Of a DNA stretch of 40,125 nt, positions 32,749-40,125 are shown piece by piece (the first letter of the stretch is position 1; every line of letters begins with the position of its first letter). Both the position numbers and the translations under genes were made by a program. Source of the DNA: Verrucomicrobiota bacterium (lineage in GTDB: Bacteria; Verrucomicrobiota; Verrucomicrobiia; Limisphaerales; UBA11358). The stretch is from assembly GCA_028872915.1 (NCBI GenBank), contig JAGWNY010000027.1, positions 1 to 40,125 on the forward strand. Reading direction: 5' to 3'. The notes beneath the pieces were generated by a model. It did not search any database. It saw only the letters and a list, made by a program, of their open reading frames with translations, and was not told the origin of the DNA.

Positions 32749-33990
32749 TCATGGAGAACGGCAGGTCAGGCGGAATTTGCCGGACGGGGTGGGCGGCAGC
32801 AATTTGACAGGCTCAACCGCGATTTTTCCGGGCGGCTCAAGCAGGGTTTCAAGCCGCGATACAACTTCCTTCAATCCTTCAGGCGCGGGGCCGTTGCCGT
32901 CGAACACCAGGCGCAGTCTCAATCCCTTGTTTTTATCCTGCCGCAGTTGATAGTGCGCAATGCCGTCCGCGCCGGCGAAACATTGGTCCGCCTGCAAAGT
33001 CGTGATTCGACGGCCATCCCGGCCCGACAAAACGTCGCGTGAACGCCCATGTACAAGGCAGGCCGTCCCATAGGGTTGCTCATGGCGTTCCACGAGATCG
33101 CCGATGCGATAGCGCAGCAGCGGCATGTAATCGTTCGTCAGGGTGGTCGCCACCAGGTCGCCGATGCCGCGCTCATCCGGTTCGACCACTTCCAGATACG
33201 CGTTTTCGCATACAGGCTTCATGTCGCCACGCTCATCTTCCATCACCAGATGGCCGGTTTCGGTGGACCCGTAGAGATTGAAAACCGGCGCGCCAAAAAC
33301 ACGCTGCAATATCCGCCGGTGGACGACGCTCACAAATTCGTAGCTGCAAAGCACGAACTTCAACGCCGGGAACCGGATGCCCTGCCGTTCGCAATGGAGC
33401 GCGAACCACGCCCCATGCACCGGGTCCACGTCCAGAAATTGCGGAGCCCACTCGCCGATCTCATCCGCCATTCGCTTCATCTCGCTGTCCGCCAGGACAA
33501 ACGGAATGCGGGCGAGATTGACGAACAGCGTCGCGCCCGCCGTGCGATAAGAGCGCGACCGGAAGGCGGAAAAACAAACACGACCGTTGCAGGCCGGCGT
33601 CGTAAGCGTGGCGCGCCGCGCCTGGGGATGGCGGTCGAGAACGCCGGCGACCAGGGAGTTCAACCGCAGCGCCCGTTCCTCCTGCCCGTCCCACCAATCA
33701 AGGCCAAAGAGCACCGGCAACCGTTCTTCCGACGTTCCCGACGTGTGCTCCACCTCGACCCGCTTTTCCGCCAGAAGCGTTTCGAGCCGCTGGCCTGGCC
33801 GCAGAAAGTTCCGCGGAAAATCCAGCCGGATTTCATGCTTCGTGGTGAACGGGAGCCGCGAAAGGCGCGCGCCATTGACCCGTGAGGGCAGGCGATTGTG
33901 GTACAGCGGCGCCTCCCGCCACCGCGGCAGGAGGGCCTGCAAGCGGGACAGTTGCGCTGCCTCGCAAATAATTTCCGGTGTCGCCAACAT
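32749..33990 (-). CDS. Phenylacetate-CoA ligase-like (PaaK/CapK) adenylate-forming enzyme
   Basis: The 413-residue cytoplasmic protein belongs to the adenylating superfamily. It has VEHTSGTSEERLPVLFG (P-loop-like), FNLYGSTETGHLVMED, MPLLRYRIGDLVER, and the C-terminal GRSRDVLSGRDGRRIT...LPPTPSGKFR, whose late Lys is catalytic in this family. The ATG at 33990 is preferred to a TTG nine bases earlier. CapK-type members act in capsule or secondary-metabolite synthesis, PaaK in aromatic degradation; nothing nearby decides. It stands alone, 138 bases upstream of the AlbA_2-type gene. Confidence 0.85.
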   Translation of the reverse strand: MLATPEIICEAAQLSRLQALLPRWREAPLYHNRLPSRVNGARLSRLPFTTKHEIRLDFPRNFLRPGQRLETLLAEKRVEVEHTSGTSEERLPVLFGLDWWDGQEERALRLNSLVAGVLDRHPQARRATLTTPACNGRVCFSAFRSRSYRTAGATLFVNLARIPFVLADSEMKRMADEIGEWAPQFLDVDPVHGAWFALHCERQGIRFPALKFVLCSYEFVSVVHRRILQRVFGAPVFNLYGSTETGHLVMEDERGDMKPVCENAYLEVVEPDERGIGDLVATTLTNDYMPLLRYRIGDLVERHEQPYGTACLVHGRSRDVLSGRDGRRITTLQADQCFAGADGIAHYQLRQDKNKGLRLRLVFDGNGPAPEGLKEVVSRLETLLEPPGKIAVEPVKLLPPTPSGKFRLTCRSP

Positions 33991-34130
33991 GTCCGTCAAA
34001 ATTAAAGATGCCCCAACGCCGTAAAAATTCCAGTGTGATTCAGAACATTCAACCGATTCAACCCCGCCCGCTGCGGCCTTTGCGTGAGTCTATCTTCGCC
34101 GCGCGCCGCAATCTGACAATCCGACAATCT

Positions 34131-34159
34131 GTTCATCCTGTTCATCCTGTTCATCCTGT
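34131..34159 (+). repeat. Tandem nonamer TTCATCCTG x3
   Basis: Three exact head-to-tail copies of GTTCATCCT/TTCATCCTG, with a last partial copy, lie between the two halves of the left inverted end. They are probably slippage-generated. They are not matched at the right end. Confidence 0.85.
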
Positions 34160-34235
34160 CTAAAATCTCTTTCCGCCCCTCCGTGTCCTCCGTGCCTCGG
34201 TGGTGAAATCCGCCGTGTTCGCATTGAAATTTCCA

Positions 34236-34278
34236 AAAAAGTTATTCAACTCGGGCCAAATCAGTTAAATAACTTTTT
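34236..34278. terminator. A/T-rich hairpin with A-run and T-run ends
   Basis: Left arm AAAAAGTTATTCAACT (34236-34251) pairs with right arm AGTTAAATAACTTTTT (34263-34278), leaving one mismatch, around an 11-base loop. A second copy of the right arm lies at 34318-34333. With runs of A and T at the ends it could act as a terminator in either direction, or it may simply be part of the repeat element. Confidence 0.45.
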
Positions 34279-34362
34279 GGAACCCGTTCCATTGCAGGAG
34301 CTTGCGCGATAAATCCAGTTAAATAACTTTTTATGGACTTCCTTCCATCCCCGTGGTTTAAT

Positions 34363-34495
34363 GCAACTGTAGTAATGAATGCAACTGGCGTAACGAACAA
34401 GATGGCCGCCGAAGAGGTCGGCGTCCCGGCGGCCGACGTCGTAGTAATGAATGGAACTGTCGTAATGAATGGAACTGGCGTAACGAACAAGATGG
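34363..34495 (+). repeat. Two 43-base direct repeats, 90 bases apart
   Basis: The segments at 34363-34405 and 34453-34495 differ at only three positions. Each contains shorter GTAATGAATG-CAACTG / GTAATGAATG-GAACTG units, three of them in tandem before and in the second copy. The 90-base period is a multiple of three, which explains long open frames on both strands. I see no evidence of translation. Confidence 0.8.
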
Positions 34496-34876
34496 AATCC
34501 GGGATTACGCCGGTGGCGGCGTTGGAATCGGCGCGGTTTGATGGGGCTTGGCCGGGACCAACCGGGCCAACTGCATCGTTGCGGCCTGGTATGAGCAAGA
34601 CCGTGAGACGGTTTGAGCGGTTTTTAGTCAATTGCAGTGGTTTTGAGTTCAGCGCGGTTACCAGGCATTTTGCAACCGCCTTCAATGCCCATATTCCCGG
34701 CGATCGGGATGACGAGCGTTGCGGTTGCGGCGCAAGCCGCGTTAGGTTTCAACACCGAGGCACGGAGAACACGGAGGGGCGGAAGAATTGTCAAAGTATC
34801 AGATTATCAGATTGCGGCGCGCGCAATGGACGCGTACGGCGCCAGGAAATCCTTGTCGAAAATGATCGAAGCTTCG

Positions 34877-37468
34877 TCATTGTAGTACGACGAATTTTGC
34901 GGGAAGAAAGGGGTCCGGGGTTTCGATTGTCAGGAGGCCGTCGGAAAATTTCCAATCGGATGAAGCGGTTTGCGCGCCGGATTGTTCCGGGAGCGAAACA
35001 GGCGCGGCGTTTCCAATTTGAACGGAGATTGCCCGCGGTTTTTGGCGCATCCACGTTTCGAGGGCCAACTCACGCGGGGCGGGGCGATAGGAGCCGGTTG
35101 GCGCTGAAATTTCAATCGTCATGCATTTGGGATTGCGGATTTGATGAAAAAGGCGCGACATGAATTTTCCGGCGCGGTAATCGAGACTTTCGCCGTCGTC
35201 TTCATAAAACGACCCCGCCGAATTTGTGGAGGGCGCAATGAGGACGCGGAGGGGATTGCCGGGCATTTGACCGGTAAATTGAATCACGGGCTGCCGAAAA
35301 ATAAAGGCGCCGGCGCGCACGAACATCGGAATTGTTTGCAGCGTCACCGGAATGGAACTCGTTTTTCCGCCCTGGAATTTCCTTCCGGTCCGGTAATCAA
35401 ACCAATCGCCGGCGGGCAGATACGCGTTATGGATGGTCTCGCCTTGTTGCAGCACCGGCGAAACCAGCAAATCATCGCCGAACATGAATTCATCCGACGT
35501 TCCGGAAACGGTGTTGTCGGCGGGAAACTCCAGAAACAACGGGCGCAGGGCGGGGAGGCCGGTGACGGCGGCTTGATGCATGACATTGTAAATTTCCGGG
35601 AGCAATTCGTAACGCAGTTCAATCGTCTTTTTATTGATCAGCTCAACGCGCGGACCGAAGGACCACGGCTCCTTGTCGGGCGAACCGAAGGTGCTGTGAG
35701 CGCGCATGAATGGATAAAACACTCCCGCTTCCAGCCAGCGGGCGTACAGTTCGCCGTCCGGAGCGCCGATGAATCCGCCGATGTCGGAACCCACGAAAGG
35801 AAATCCACTCAAGCCGAATCCGAGCAGTGTCGTAATGGATTGACGGAGGGAGGACCAATCGGAACTATTGTCGCCGGTCCAAACGGCGGCGTAACGCTGG
35901 CCGCCGGCGAAACTGGCGCGCGTCAGGACAAATGGGCGCCGGTTGGGACGCAACCTGGAAAGACCTTCAAACGTGGCGCGGCTCATCAACTGGCCGTAAA
36001 CGTTGTGAATTTGGCGGGAGGTTGCCGGACGGCCTTCGTTGTCGAACACGGTGTCCAAAGGCATCGTGCCCGTGGGGCTGTCGAAAATGGCCGGTTCATC
36101 CATGTCGTTCCAGATGCCGGCGACGCCCGCGTCCAAAAAATTCGCGTAAAGCGATCCCCACCATTTCCGGGCGGCCGGGTCGCTGAAATCCGGAAAGACG
36201 CTCGGTCCGGGATTATGGGCGGCCTCGGCGGGCCACACCGGCGCTTCATAGGCCGAGCCGTCCGGATTTTTCACGAAATAATTTCCGGCAATGCCTTCAT
36301 CATAGGGCGCATAGCCTTTTTCCACTTTTGGGTGCGGGTCAACAATGGTCACCACGCGAAATCCCTGCTTTCGCAAATCGGCCAGCATTTTTTTCGGATG
36401 GGGAAAGCGGGCGGTGTCCCACGTGAACGGTTTGAAATTTTTCTGGTAATGGATGTCGAGCCAGATGGCGTCGGCGGGAATGCGCTTCATGCGGAACGTG
36501 TCCGCGAGGAGGCGCACGCGCGCTTCGGGATAATAGCTGTAACGGGATTGGTTGAAGCCCAGGGACCAGAGCGGCGGCAGCGGCATGCGTCCGGTTAAAT
36601 CGGTGTAGCGCTCAATGACTTGTTTGGGATTGGGGCCGTAGATGAAATAATAATCCAGTTCGCCGCCGGCGGCGCCGAAATTCAAGATGCCCGGCTGCTG
36701 GTGGCCGATGTCAAAAAAACCGCGCCAGGTGTTGTCGAGGAAAATCCCGTAGGCGATGCCGTGGCGGACAACCAGATAGAACGGAACCGAAACGTACATC
36801 GGATCGGTGCTGGCATCGTAGCCGTAAACGTCTGAATTCCACATGACATAGTCATAGCCGCCGAGCGCGCGGCCCCTCTTATCGAGCGCGCCGTTTTTTT
36901 CACCCAGGCCGTAAACGTGCTCGTCGTTCCACAGTTGTTTGGCCACCCGAAACGCGCCGCCGCCGGAAATGGCGGCGCCGAACCGGGGGTCATCGGCGTC
37001 CAAAATTTTGCCGTTGGCATTGATAAATGAAATCCACAGCGGCGATTGTCGCACGATCACTTTCAGCGAAGCCGTTGTAATGATGGATGTATCGGGAGCG
37101 ACGTGCGCGGTCGCGTTCACGGGGCCGAAATGGCGGGAAATCACGGCGTAAGAATGGTCGCGGCCAAATTCCTTTGTTGGCGAAAATCGGACGCGGATGA
37201 TATCAGCCGAGAGCGGTGTCACGGCGAGGGCGCCCCGCGGGCCGTGGTAAACGAGTGATTTTTTATTCCAGACGGGTGTGCCGAGGTCGCCAACAATGTG
37301 CCAGCCCGGAGGGTAGTCGGTTGGTTTGTCCGGCGGCGCGGCCGGGGCGATTGCCGGGGACAGACATAAGGCAACGAGCGCGGCAATGATTATTCTCTCC
37401 GGGGGAACATTTTTCAAACGTTCCGGCGCATTGGTGGCGGTCGCTTCAGCGGTTTGCATTGGTTCCAT
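34877..37468 (-). CDS. Exported GH31 alpha-glycosidase (alpha-glucosidase/xylosidase type)
   Basis: From MEPMQTAEATATNAPERL the product has 863 residues, with a long N-region followed by a signal-type helix (RIIIAALVALCLSPAIAPAA). A GH31 N-terminal beta domain (YGLGEKNGALDKRG, YVSVPFYLVV) precedes the barrel with SLGFNQSRYSYYPEARVR, AIWLDIHYQ, the nucleophile in WNDMDEP (Asp455) and the acid/base in WTGDNSSDW (Asp533). SGFPFVGSDIGGF and RWLEAGVFYPFMRAH follow, then C-terminal beta domains. The WNDMDEP motif has Asp where many members have Asn. Upstream ATG/GTG codons to 37588 are possible but add no signal-like sequence. Start choice between 37468 and 37459 is open. It probably hydrolyses alpha-glucans or xyloglucan oligomers outside the cytoplasm; it is monocistronic. 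Confidence 0.92.
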   Translation of the reverse strand: MEPMQTAEATATNAPERLKNVPPERIIIAALVALCLSPAIAPAAPPDKPTDYPPGWHIVGDLGTPVWNKKSLVYHGPRGALAVTPLSADIIRVRFSPTKEFGRDHSYAVISRHFGPVNATAHVAPDTSIITTASLKVIVRQSPLWISFINANGKILDADDPRFGAAISGGGAFRVAKQLWNDEHVYGLGEKNGALDKRGRALGGYDYVMWNSDVYGYDASTDPMYVSVPFYLVVRHGIAYGIFLDNTWRGFFDIGHQQPGILNFGAAGGELDYYFIYGPNPKQVIERYTDLTGRMPLPPLWSLGFNQSRYSYYPEARVRLLADTFRMKRIPADAIWLDIHYQKNFKPFTWDTARFPHPKKMLADLRKQGFRVVTIVDPHPKVEKGYAPYDEGIAGNYFVKNPDGSAYEAPVWPAEAAHNPGPSVFPDFSDPAARKWWGSLYANFLDAGVAGIWNDMDEPAIFDSPTGTMPLDTVFDNEGRPATSRQIHNVYGQLMSRATFEGLSRLRPNRRPFVLTRASFAGGQRYAAVWTGDNSSDWSSLRQSITTLLGFGLSGFPFVGSDIGGFIGAPDGELYARWLEAGVFYPFMRAHSTFGSPDKEPWSFGPRVELINKKTIELRYELLPEIYNVMHQAAVTGLPALRPLFLEFPADNTVSGTSDEFMFGDDLLVSPVLQQGETIHNAYLPAGDWFDYRTGRKFQGGKTSSIPVTLQTIPMFVRAGAFIFRQPVIQFTGQMPGNPLRVLIAPSTNSAGSFYEDDGESLDYRAGKFMSRLFHQIRNPKCMTIEISAPTGSYRPAPRELALETWMRQKPRAISVQIGNAAPVSLPEQSGAQTASSDWKFSDGLLTIETPDPFLPAKFVVLQ

Positions 37469-37798
37469 GCCTTTCGGGCCGGACAATCGCATTGAAAATA
37501 GCGTGATTTGGCCAGAGTGCCAATGCTGGCATTTCGTTGCGCTGGAGACGCCAGGAACGCGCCGGACAATTTCGATGCCGGACTTCAAATCGCCTGCCTT
37601 TTTGAAGCCAACCCCTCGAAAAACAAGGGTTTTGGAAGCGGCTCCAGAGGCAGAGGTCGGCCATTTTTCCCCGCGTTTGCGACGTAAATATGCCTGATTT
37701 TACGGGCTGCTCAAGCGTAATCCGCCACTACTCACCACTACCCATTTTAACTCCTTTGGTGTCCGTTTTGGTGTCCGTTCTGTCATTGAGTTTCCACG
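37469..37798. other. Intergenic region upstream of the GH31 gene
   Basis: No gene is supported. The stretch contains the likely GH31 promoter region and, near 37758-37780, a short direct repeat TTTGGTGTCCGTT/TTTGGTGTCCGTT close to the protease gene end. No strong promoter pair or operator could be picked out. Confidence 0.4.
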
Positions 37799-38431
37799 TC
37801 AGTACACCAACACCAGGACCGCCGCGTCCTGCGCCGACTTCACCACATCCTCAAACTTCCGGTCTGCCGTGACCGGCGCTTTGAGCTTGGCCGAAACGTC
37901 CGGCACGGATTCCAGGAAGCTCAATAGAACACTGCTCTTGACATAATAATTCACATTCTCCGGCAACGCCCCGCTCGCCGCCAGCGCCGCCCCCGCATTC
38001 AGCTTGGCCGACACGATGCCGATCACGTTGCCCCGCGCATCCACCAGCGTCCCGCCGGAATTGCCCGGCTGCACCGGCGCGCTAATCTGGAAATACCGCG
38101 CGTCATCCCCCGCGCCGCTCAACGCCGCGATTTCCCCCTTGGCCGGTTTGGGCGTGAACCCTTGCAGGCCCGGATGGGAAAAACCGACCGTCGCCACCGT
38201 GCCGCTCAACTTCACCGCCCGGCTGGAGATGACCGGCAAGCACGCGAAATGCCCGTCCGCCTTCAACAACGCCAAGTCATTGGCCGCATCCACCTGCACC
38301 ACCGTGGCGGGAATGGTTCCGGCGCTCGTGACCAGCCGCACCTGCGCGGCATCCTTGACGACATGATAATTGGAAATCAAATAACCATCCTTCGTGATGA
38401 AAAAGCCGGTGCCTGATTGTTTGATTTTGAG
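37799..38431 (-). pseudogene. S1C (trypsin-like, Do/HtrA type) serine protease lacking its N terminus
   Basis: The open frame encodes SGTGFFITKDGYLISNYHVV, with the catalytic His, then NDLALLKADG with the Asp, and APVQPGNSGGTLVDARGNVI with the Ser. The triad is complete and the C terminus (AAVLVLVY) looks natural. But the frame begins directly after a TAA at 38432-38434, has no ATG/GTG start before the His, and lacks the signal peptide these exported proteases carry. The first coding bases are instead used, in another frame, as the last residues of the upstream gene. So DNA was joined in front of a decapitated protease. A TTG start at 38380 would remove the strand before the His and is unlikely to work. 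Confidence 0.75.
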
Positions 38432-39048
38432 TTAGGCAGATTTGCTCCGCCGGCTTTTGGTTCTTCCATCCCTAAAATTCTTTGAAAATCTTTCTCCAAC
38501 AGTGCAAGAACCTCCGCGAATTCTTTGCTGTAATCCTCGAATCTTTGGTAATTCTTTTCATGCGTGTCAGGATTCCCTTTGGATGTCAAAGTGACTTCGA
38601 ATGCACCAATCGCTGCCTGACCAGTGTTCAAGAAATATACCATCCTTTCAGCGGTGTCCTTGGGAAAATAAATTTTGTGCGGCAAGAAGTATTTCAAAAC
38701 ATCCGCATGTTTGGACTGGCAGTTCTTTTGAAGCTCTTGGCTTTGCGCGAAATCGGAATGGTCTCCCCGTTTAGTGTCATCTTCCACCGCTTCGTGAAAT
38801 GCCCACAGCTTTGCATAAGTGGCAGCAATCACTTCCGCTTGTCTTTCAAAAACGCGGGTAAGCCGAATGCTTCGTTCAGATGCCGCAATCTGTAATTGCG
38901 CTTTGTGCGTTTCAAGTTTCTGGTCGTATTCGTGTTTGATGGCGTTTTTAATCCGTTCAGAAATCCAACTTCGGAATAAAAACACCAACGCCGTTGTGAT
39001 CAATGAGCTGCCGACAAAGGATGAAATGACTGTGTTTATCTGTGACAT
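38377..39048 (-). CDS. Hypothetical membrane-anchored coiled-coil protein with a foreign C-terminal tail
   Basis: The 223-residue protein has an N-terminal membrane helix (about 8-26, ISSFVGSSLITTALVFLFRS), a basic amphipathic segment, a coiled coil (KHEYDQKLETHKAQLQIAA, SERSIRLTRVFERQAEVIAA) and a helical domain to about residue 195. Similar N-anchored proteins are widespread unknowns. The last 20 or so residues (NSKSNNQAPAFSSRRMVI) come from out-of-frame protease DNA, so the natural C terminus has probably been replaced. Function unknown. Confidence 0.65.
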   Translation of the reverse strand: MSQINTVISSFVGSSLITTALVFLFRSWISERIKNAIKHEYDQKLETHKAQLQIAASERSIRLTRVFERQAEVIAATYAKLWAFHEAVEDDTKRGDHSDFAQSQELQKNCQSKHADVLKYFLPHKIYFPKDTAERMVYFLNTGQAAIGAFEVTLTSKGNPDTHEKNYQRFEDYSKEFAEVLALLEKDFQRILGMEEPKAGGANLPNSKSNNQAPAFSSRRMVI

Positions 39049-39198
39049 TGGCCCAATTCAAACGCCCTTTGCCCCAATCGTCCATCCCAAAAGGCCGGAT
39101 GCCCGGCCCTTGCCCCTGCATCAGCGTTTGTCTTGCGCGGACATTTGCGATTGAAATGTGCCCGGAGACTGGCAACCTCGTTCCAGCGGACGCCTCAA
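39049..39198. other. Divergent intergenic region
   Basis: This 150-base gap lies between the minus-strand membrane protein and the plus-strand DUF6883 gene. It should hold both promoters, but none is clear. Confidence 0.35.
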
Positions 39199-39537
39199 AT
39201 GAAATTGCCCAGCGCAAATAACGCCAAGGTTGAACGCGAAAAGATTGTGGATTATTTGCTCAATCCGGCGCATCCCGACAATAGCGGTAAGGCCGAGTTT
39301 TTCGAGGCGCTTGGGTTTCGACGCAAAGAATGGAAACCTCTGGCGGCGGCGTTTCTGTCATTGGCACGGCAAACAGAAGTGGCACAAAGTATGAAGTCGC
39401 CGCACGGCCAAAAGTATGTTATCATTGGTCGGATTGAGTCGCCCGTCGGCAAGTCGCCTCTGGTTAAAACGATTTGGATTGTGGACAGCGGGCTTGAAAC
39501 GGCAAGATTGGTGACGGCGTATCCCCACAACGAATGA
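39199..39537 (+). CDS. DUF6883 domain protein
   Basis: The 112-residue protein has the DUF6883 pattern: KIVDYLLNPAHPDNSGKAEF, FEALGF and W (RRKEWKPLAAAFLSLA), GQKYVIIGRIESPVGKSP, and the end KTIWIVDSGLETARLVTAYP. The ATG at 39199 is preferred over a frame open from 39133. DUF6883 occurs as a free-standing small protein beside DUF4926 and, in other bacteria, at the end of larger toxin-like proteins. The stop overlaps the next ATG (ATGA at 39534-39537). Activity unknown. Confidence 0.75.
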   Translation: MKLPSANNAKVEREKIVDYLLNPAHPDNSGKAEFFEALGFRRKEWKPLAAAFLSLARQTEVAQSMKSPHGQKYVIIGRIESPVGKSPLVKTIWIVDSGLETARLVTAYPHNE

Positions 39538-39776
39538 GAAACACTATGATCAAAGAGCATGAACGGGTGGTGTTGAAAGCGCCCATCGCAGAGGAGGGTC
39601 TTGAAACCGGCGACGTGGGCACGGTGGTTCACGTTTATCGTGACGGGCGCGCTTATGAGGTGGAATTTACCACGCTCGCCGGCAAAACGGCGGCAGTGGT
39701 GACGGTGGAGGCAACCCAGGTTCGACCCGTGAGCCAGCGCGAGATCACTCATGCCCGCGAATTGGCTTCGGCGTGA
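39534..39776 (+). CDS. DUF4926 domain protein
   Basis: The 80-residue protein has the DUF4926 pattern EHERVVLKAPIAEEGLETGD, VGTVVHVYRDGRAYEVEF and a C-terminal VEATQVRPVSQRE. It is a small SH3-like beta-barrel fold of unknown role. It is coupled to the DUF6883 gene by a four-base overlap; an internal ATG at 39546 is an alternative start. Pairs of this type are often treated as toxin/antitoxin or toxin/immunity candidates, with DUF4926 the likely partner or antidote. This is inference from gene arrangement. Confidence 0.75.
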   Translation: MRNTMIKEHERVVLKAPIAEEGLETGDVGTVVHVYRDGRAYEVEFTTLAGKTAAVVTVEATQVRPVSQREITHARELASA

Positions 39777-40125
39777 TTTGTTCTTACAAGTTGTCCAGCA
39801 CACAGCTCTGAAGCTGGTTCCAAGAACCAAAAATTCCGCCAGACAGGTGAGGTGTCGTCTCTTGTCGAGGCCAACCGCCGCTCAAGAACCAGCCGGTGCA
39901 AATCGCCGTCTGCTTTTCAAAGAGCCTTCCGAAAAGGCCCGGTTCCGCCTGGCTTCCGAAATCGCTGATTTTTTGTGGTTCCTCGACGTTTGTAATGGGT
40001 AAAAAGTGCTTTGAAGGAACTGGCCATGAAGCGATCTAGGTGAACAACCGACACTGGCTGGCAGGCACAGCCTCTGAACCGCTAAAAGGCCGTCGGATGG
40101 CCAGATCGAACCAAAATGCCTGATA
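39777..40125. other. Non-coding end of the window
   Basis: I see no gene or RNA in these 349 bases. A plus-strand frame ending at 40002 starts inside the DUF4926 gene and gives an Arg/Leu-rich product without family features. A gene may begin beyond the window. Confidence 0.4.

Larger units (their letters stand above)
34099..34824. mobile_element. Repeat element with compound inverted ends (possible non-autonomous element)
   Basis: The two ends are near-inverted copies. The left end has GCGCGCCGCAATCTGACAAT (from 34101) and, further in, CGCCCCTCCGTGTCCTCCGT at 34175-34194 continuing to 34208. The right end has CGAGGCACGGAGAACACGGA inside 34747-34784 and CAGATTATCAGATTGCGGCG inside 34800-34824, which are their reverse complements with a few changes. 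About 65 bases match on each side in the same nested order, while the tandem ATCCTGTTC block exists only on the left. The centre has no transposase. The arrangement resembles a MITE-like or retained intergenic element; mobility is inferred. Confidence 0.55.
33991..34876. other. Long non-coding, repeat-rich region
   Basis: This stretch of nearly 900 bases carries no convincing gene. Open frames on both strands (for example 34333 onward on + and 34685 down to 34242 on -) arise from repeats and give low-complexity products. It contains the inverted-repeat element, tandem nonamers, hairpins and two 43-base repeats listed separately. Confidence 0.6.

Noticed and set aside
34131..34159. Short tandem TTCATCCTG copies as a possible CRISPR array
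   Set aside because: Units are head-to-tail with no spacers and only nine bases long, and no cas gene is present.
34333..35163. Plus-strand open frame of 276 codons as a gene
   Set aside because: It arises from codon-length repeats, then runs antisense into the GH31 coding region and has no domain or codon character of a gene.
40003..40125. RNA gene or transposon end at the right edge
   Set aside because: No cloverleaf, conserved RNA motif or terminal inverted repeat could be recognised, and the sequence is cut by the window end.

Overview
The window looks like a chromosomal segment of a soil or freshwater Verrucomicrobiota bacterium, probably of the Pedosphaera/Limisphaera type. This is inferred from gene content and style, not from a marker gene. 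The signs are G+C-rich DNA, giant secreted proteins built from ricin-type lectin, Ig-like and autotransporter-associated beta-strand repeats, a type II secretion (T2SS) operon with a PilM/PilN-like GspL, and many secreted glycoside hydrolases. I see no rRNA, tRNA or CRISPR array.

Layout. 1-5938 (+): the 3' end of a secreted ricin-lectin protein, a ricin-domain remnant, and a 1443-residue secreted ricin/(alpha/alpha)-like/Ig/beta-strand-repeat protein. 6072-11126 (-): an amino-sugar operon of a GH20 hexosaminidase, a sugar-porter MFS protein, a PIG-L deacetylase and NagB. It reads as chitin or GlcNAc use with a PIG-L enzyme where NagA would be expected. 11369-12397 (-): a secreted SGNH/GDSL hydrolase. 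12473-27434 (-): one very compact run with a small exported protein, GspE, F, G, H, I, J, K, L, M, a GspC-like protein, a secretin made as two polypeptides, then a histidine kinase and an NtrC-type sigma-54 response regulator. Many neighbours share the four-base ATGA stop/start overlap.

27706-32610 is an accessory region of defence and toxin type. It has a YdjM-like membrane protein, several small unknown genes, the N-terminal stub of a helicase/restriction protein, a VapBC pair behind a very good promoter, and a junction of three gene fragments (ORF6N, a possible HepT-like piece, DUF1156). An intact ParA-type ATPase and an AlbA_2/Schlafen-type ATP-binding protein follow. 32749-33990 is a phenylacetate-CoA-ligase-like adenylating enzyme. 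34099-34824 is a 726-bp repeat-rich element with inverted ends. 34877-37468 (-) is an exported GH31 alpha-glycosidase. 37799-40125 holds a decapitated S1C protease, an unknown membrane-anchored coiled-coil protein, and a DUF6883/DUF4926 gene pair.

How it fits together: the secreted hydrolases and lectin proteins are plausible T2SS cargo, and the two-component pair at the end of the T2SS run may control it. Released GlcNAc would be imported, deacetylated and, after a phosphorylation not encoded here, deaminated by NagB. The most unusual points are the secretin split inside its N3 domain, the ParA/AlbA_2 pair that ends in a DUF1156 stub, the three-fragment junction, and the inverted-repeat element.
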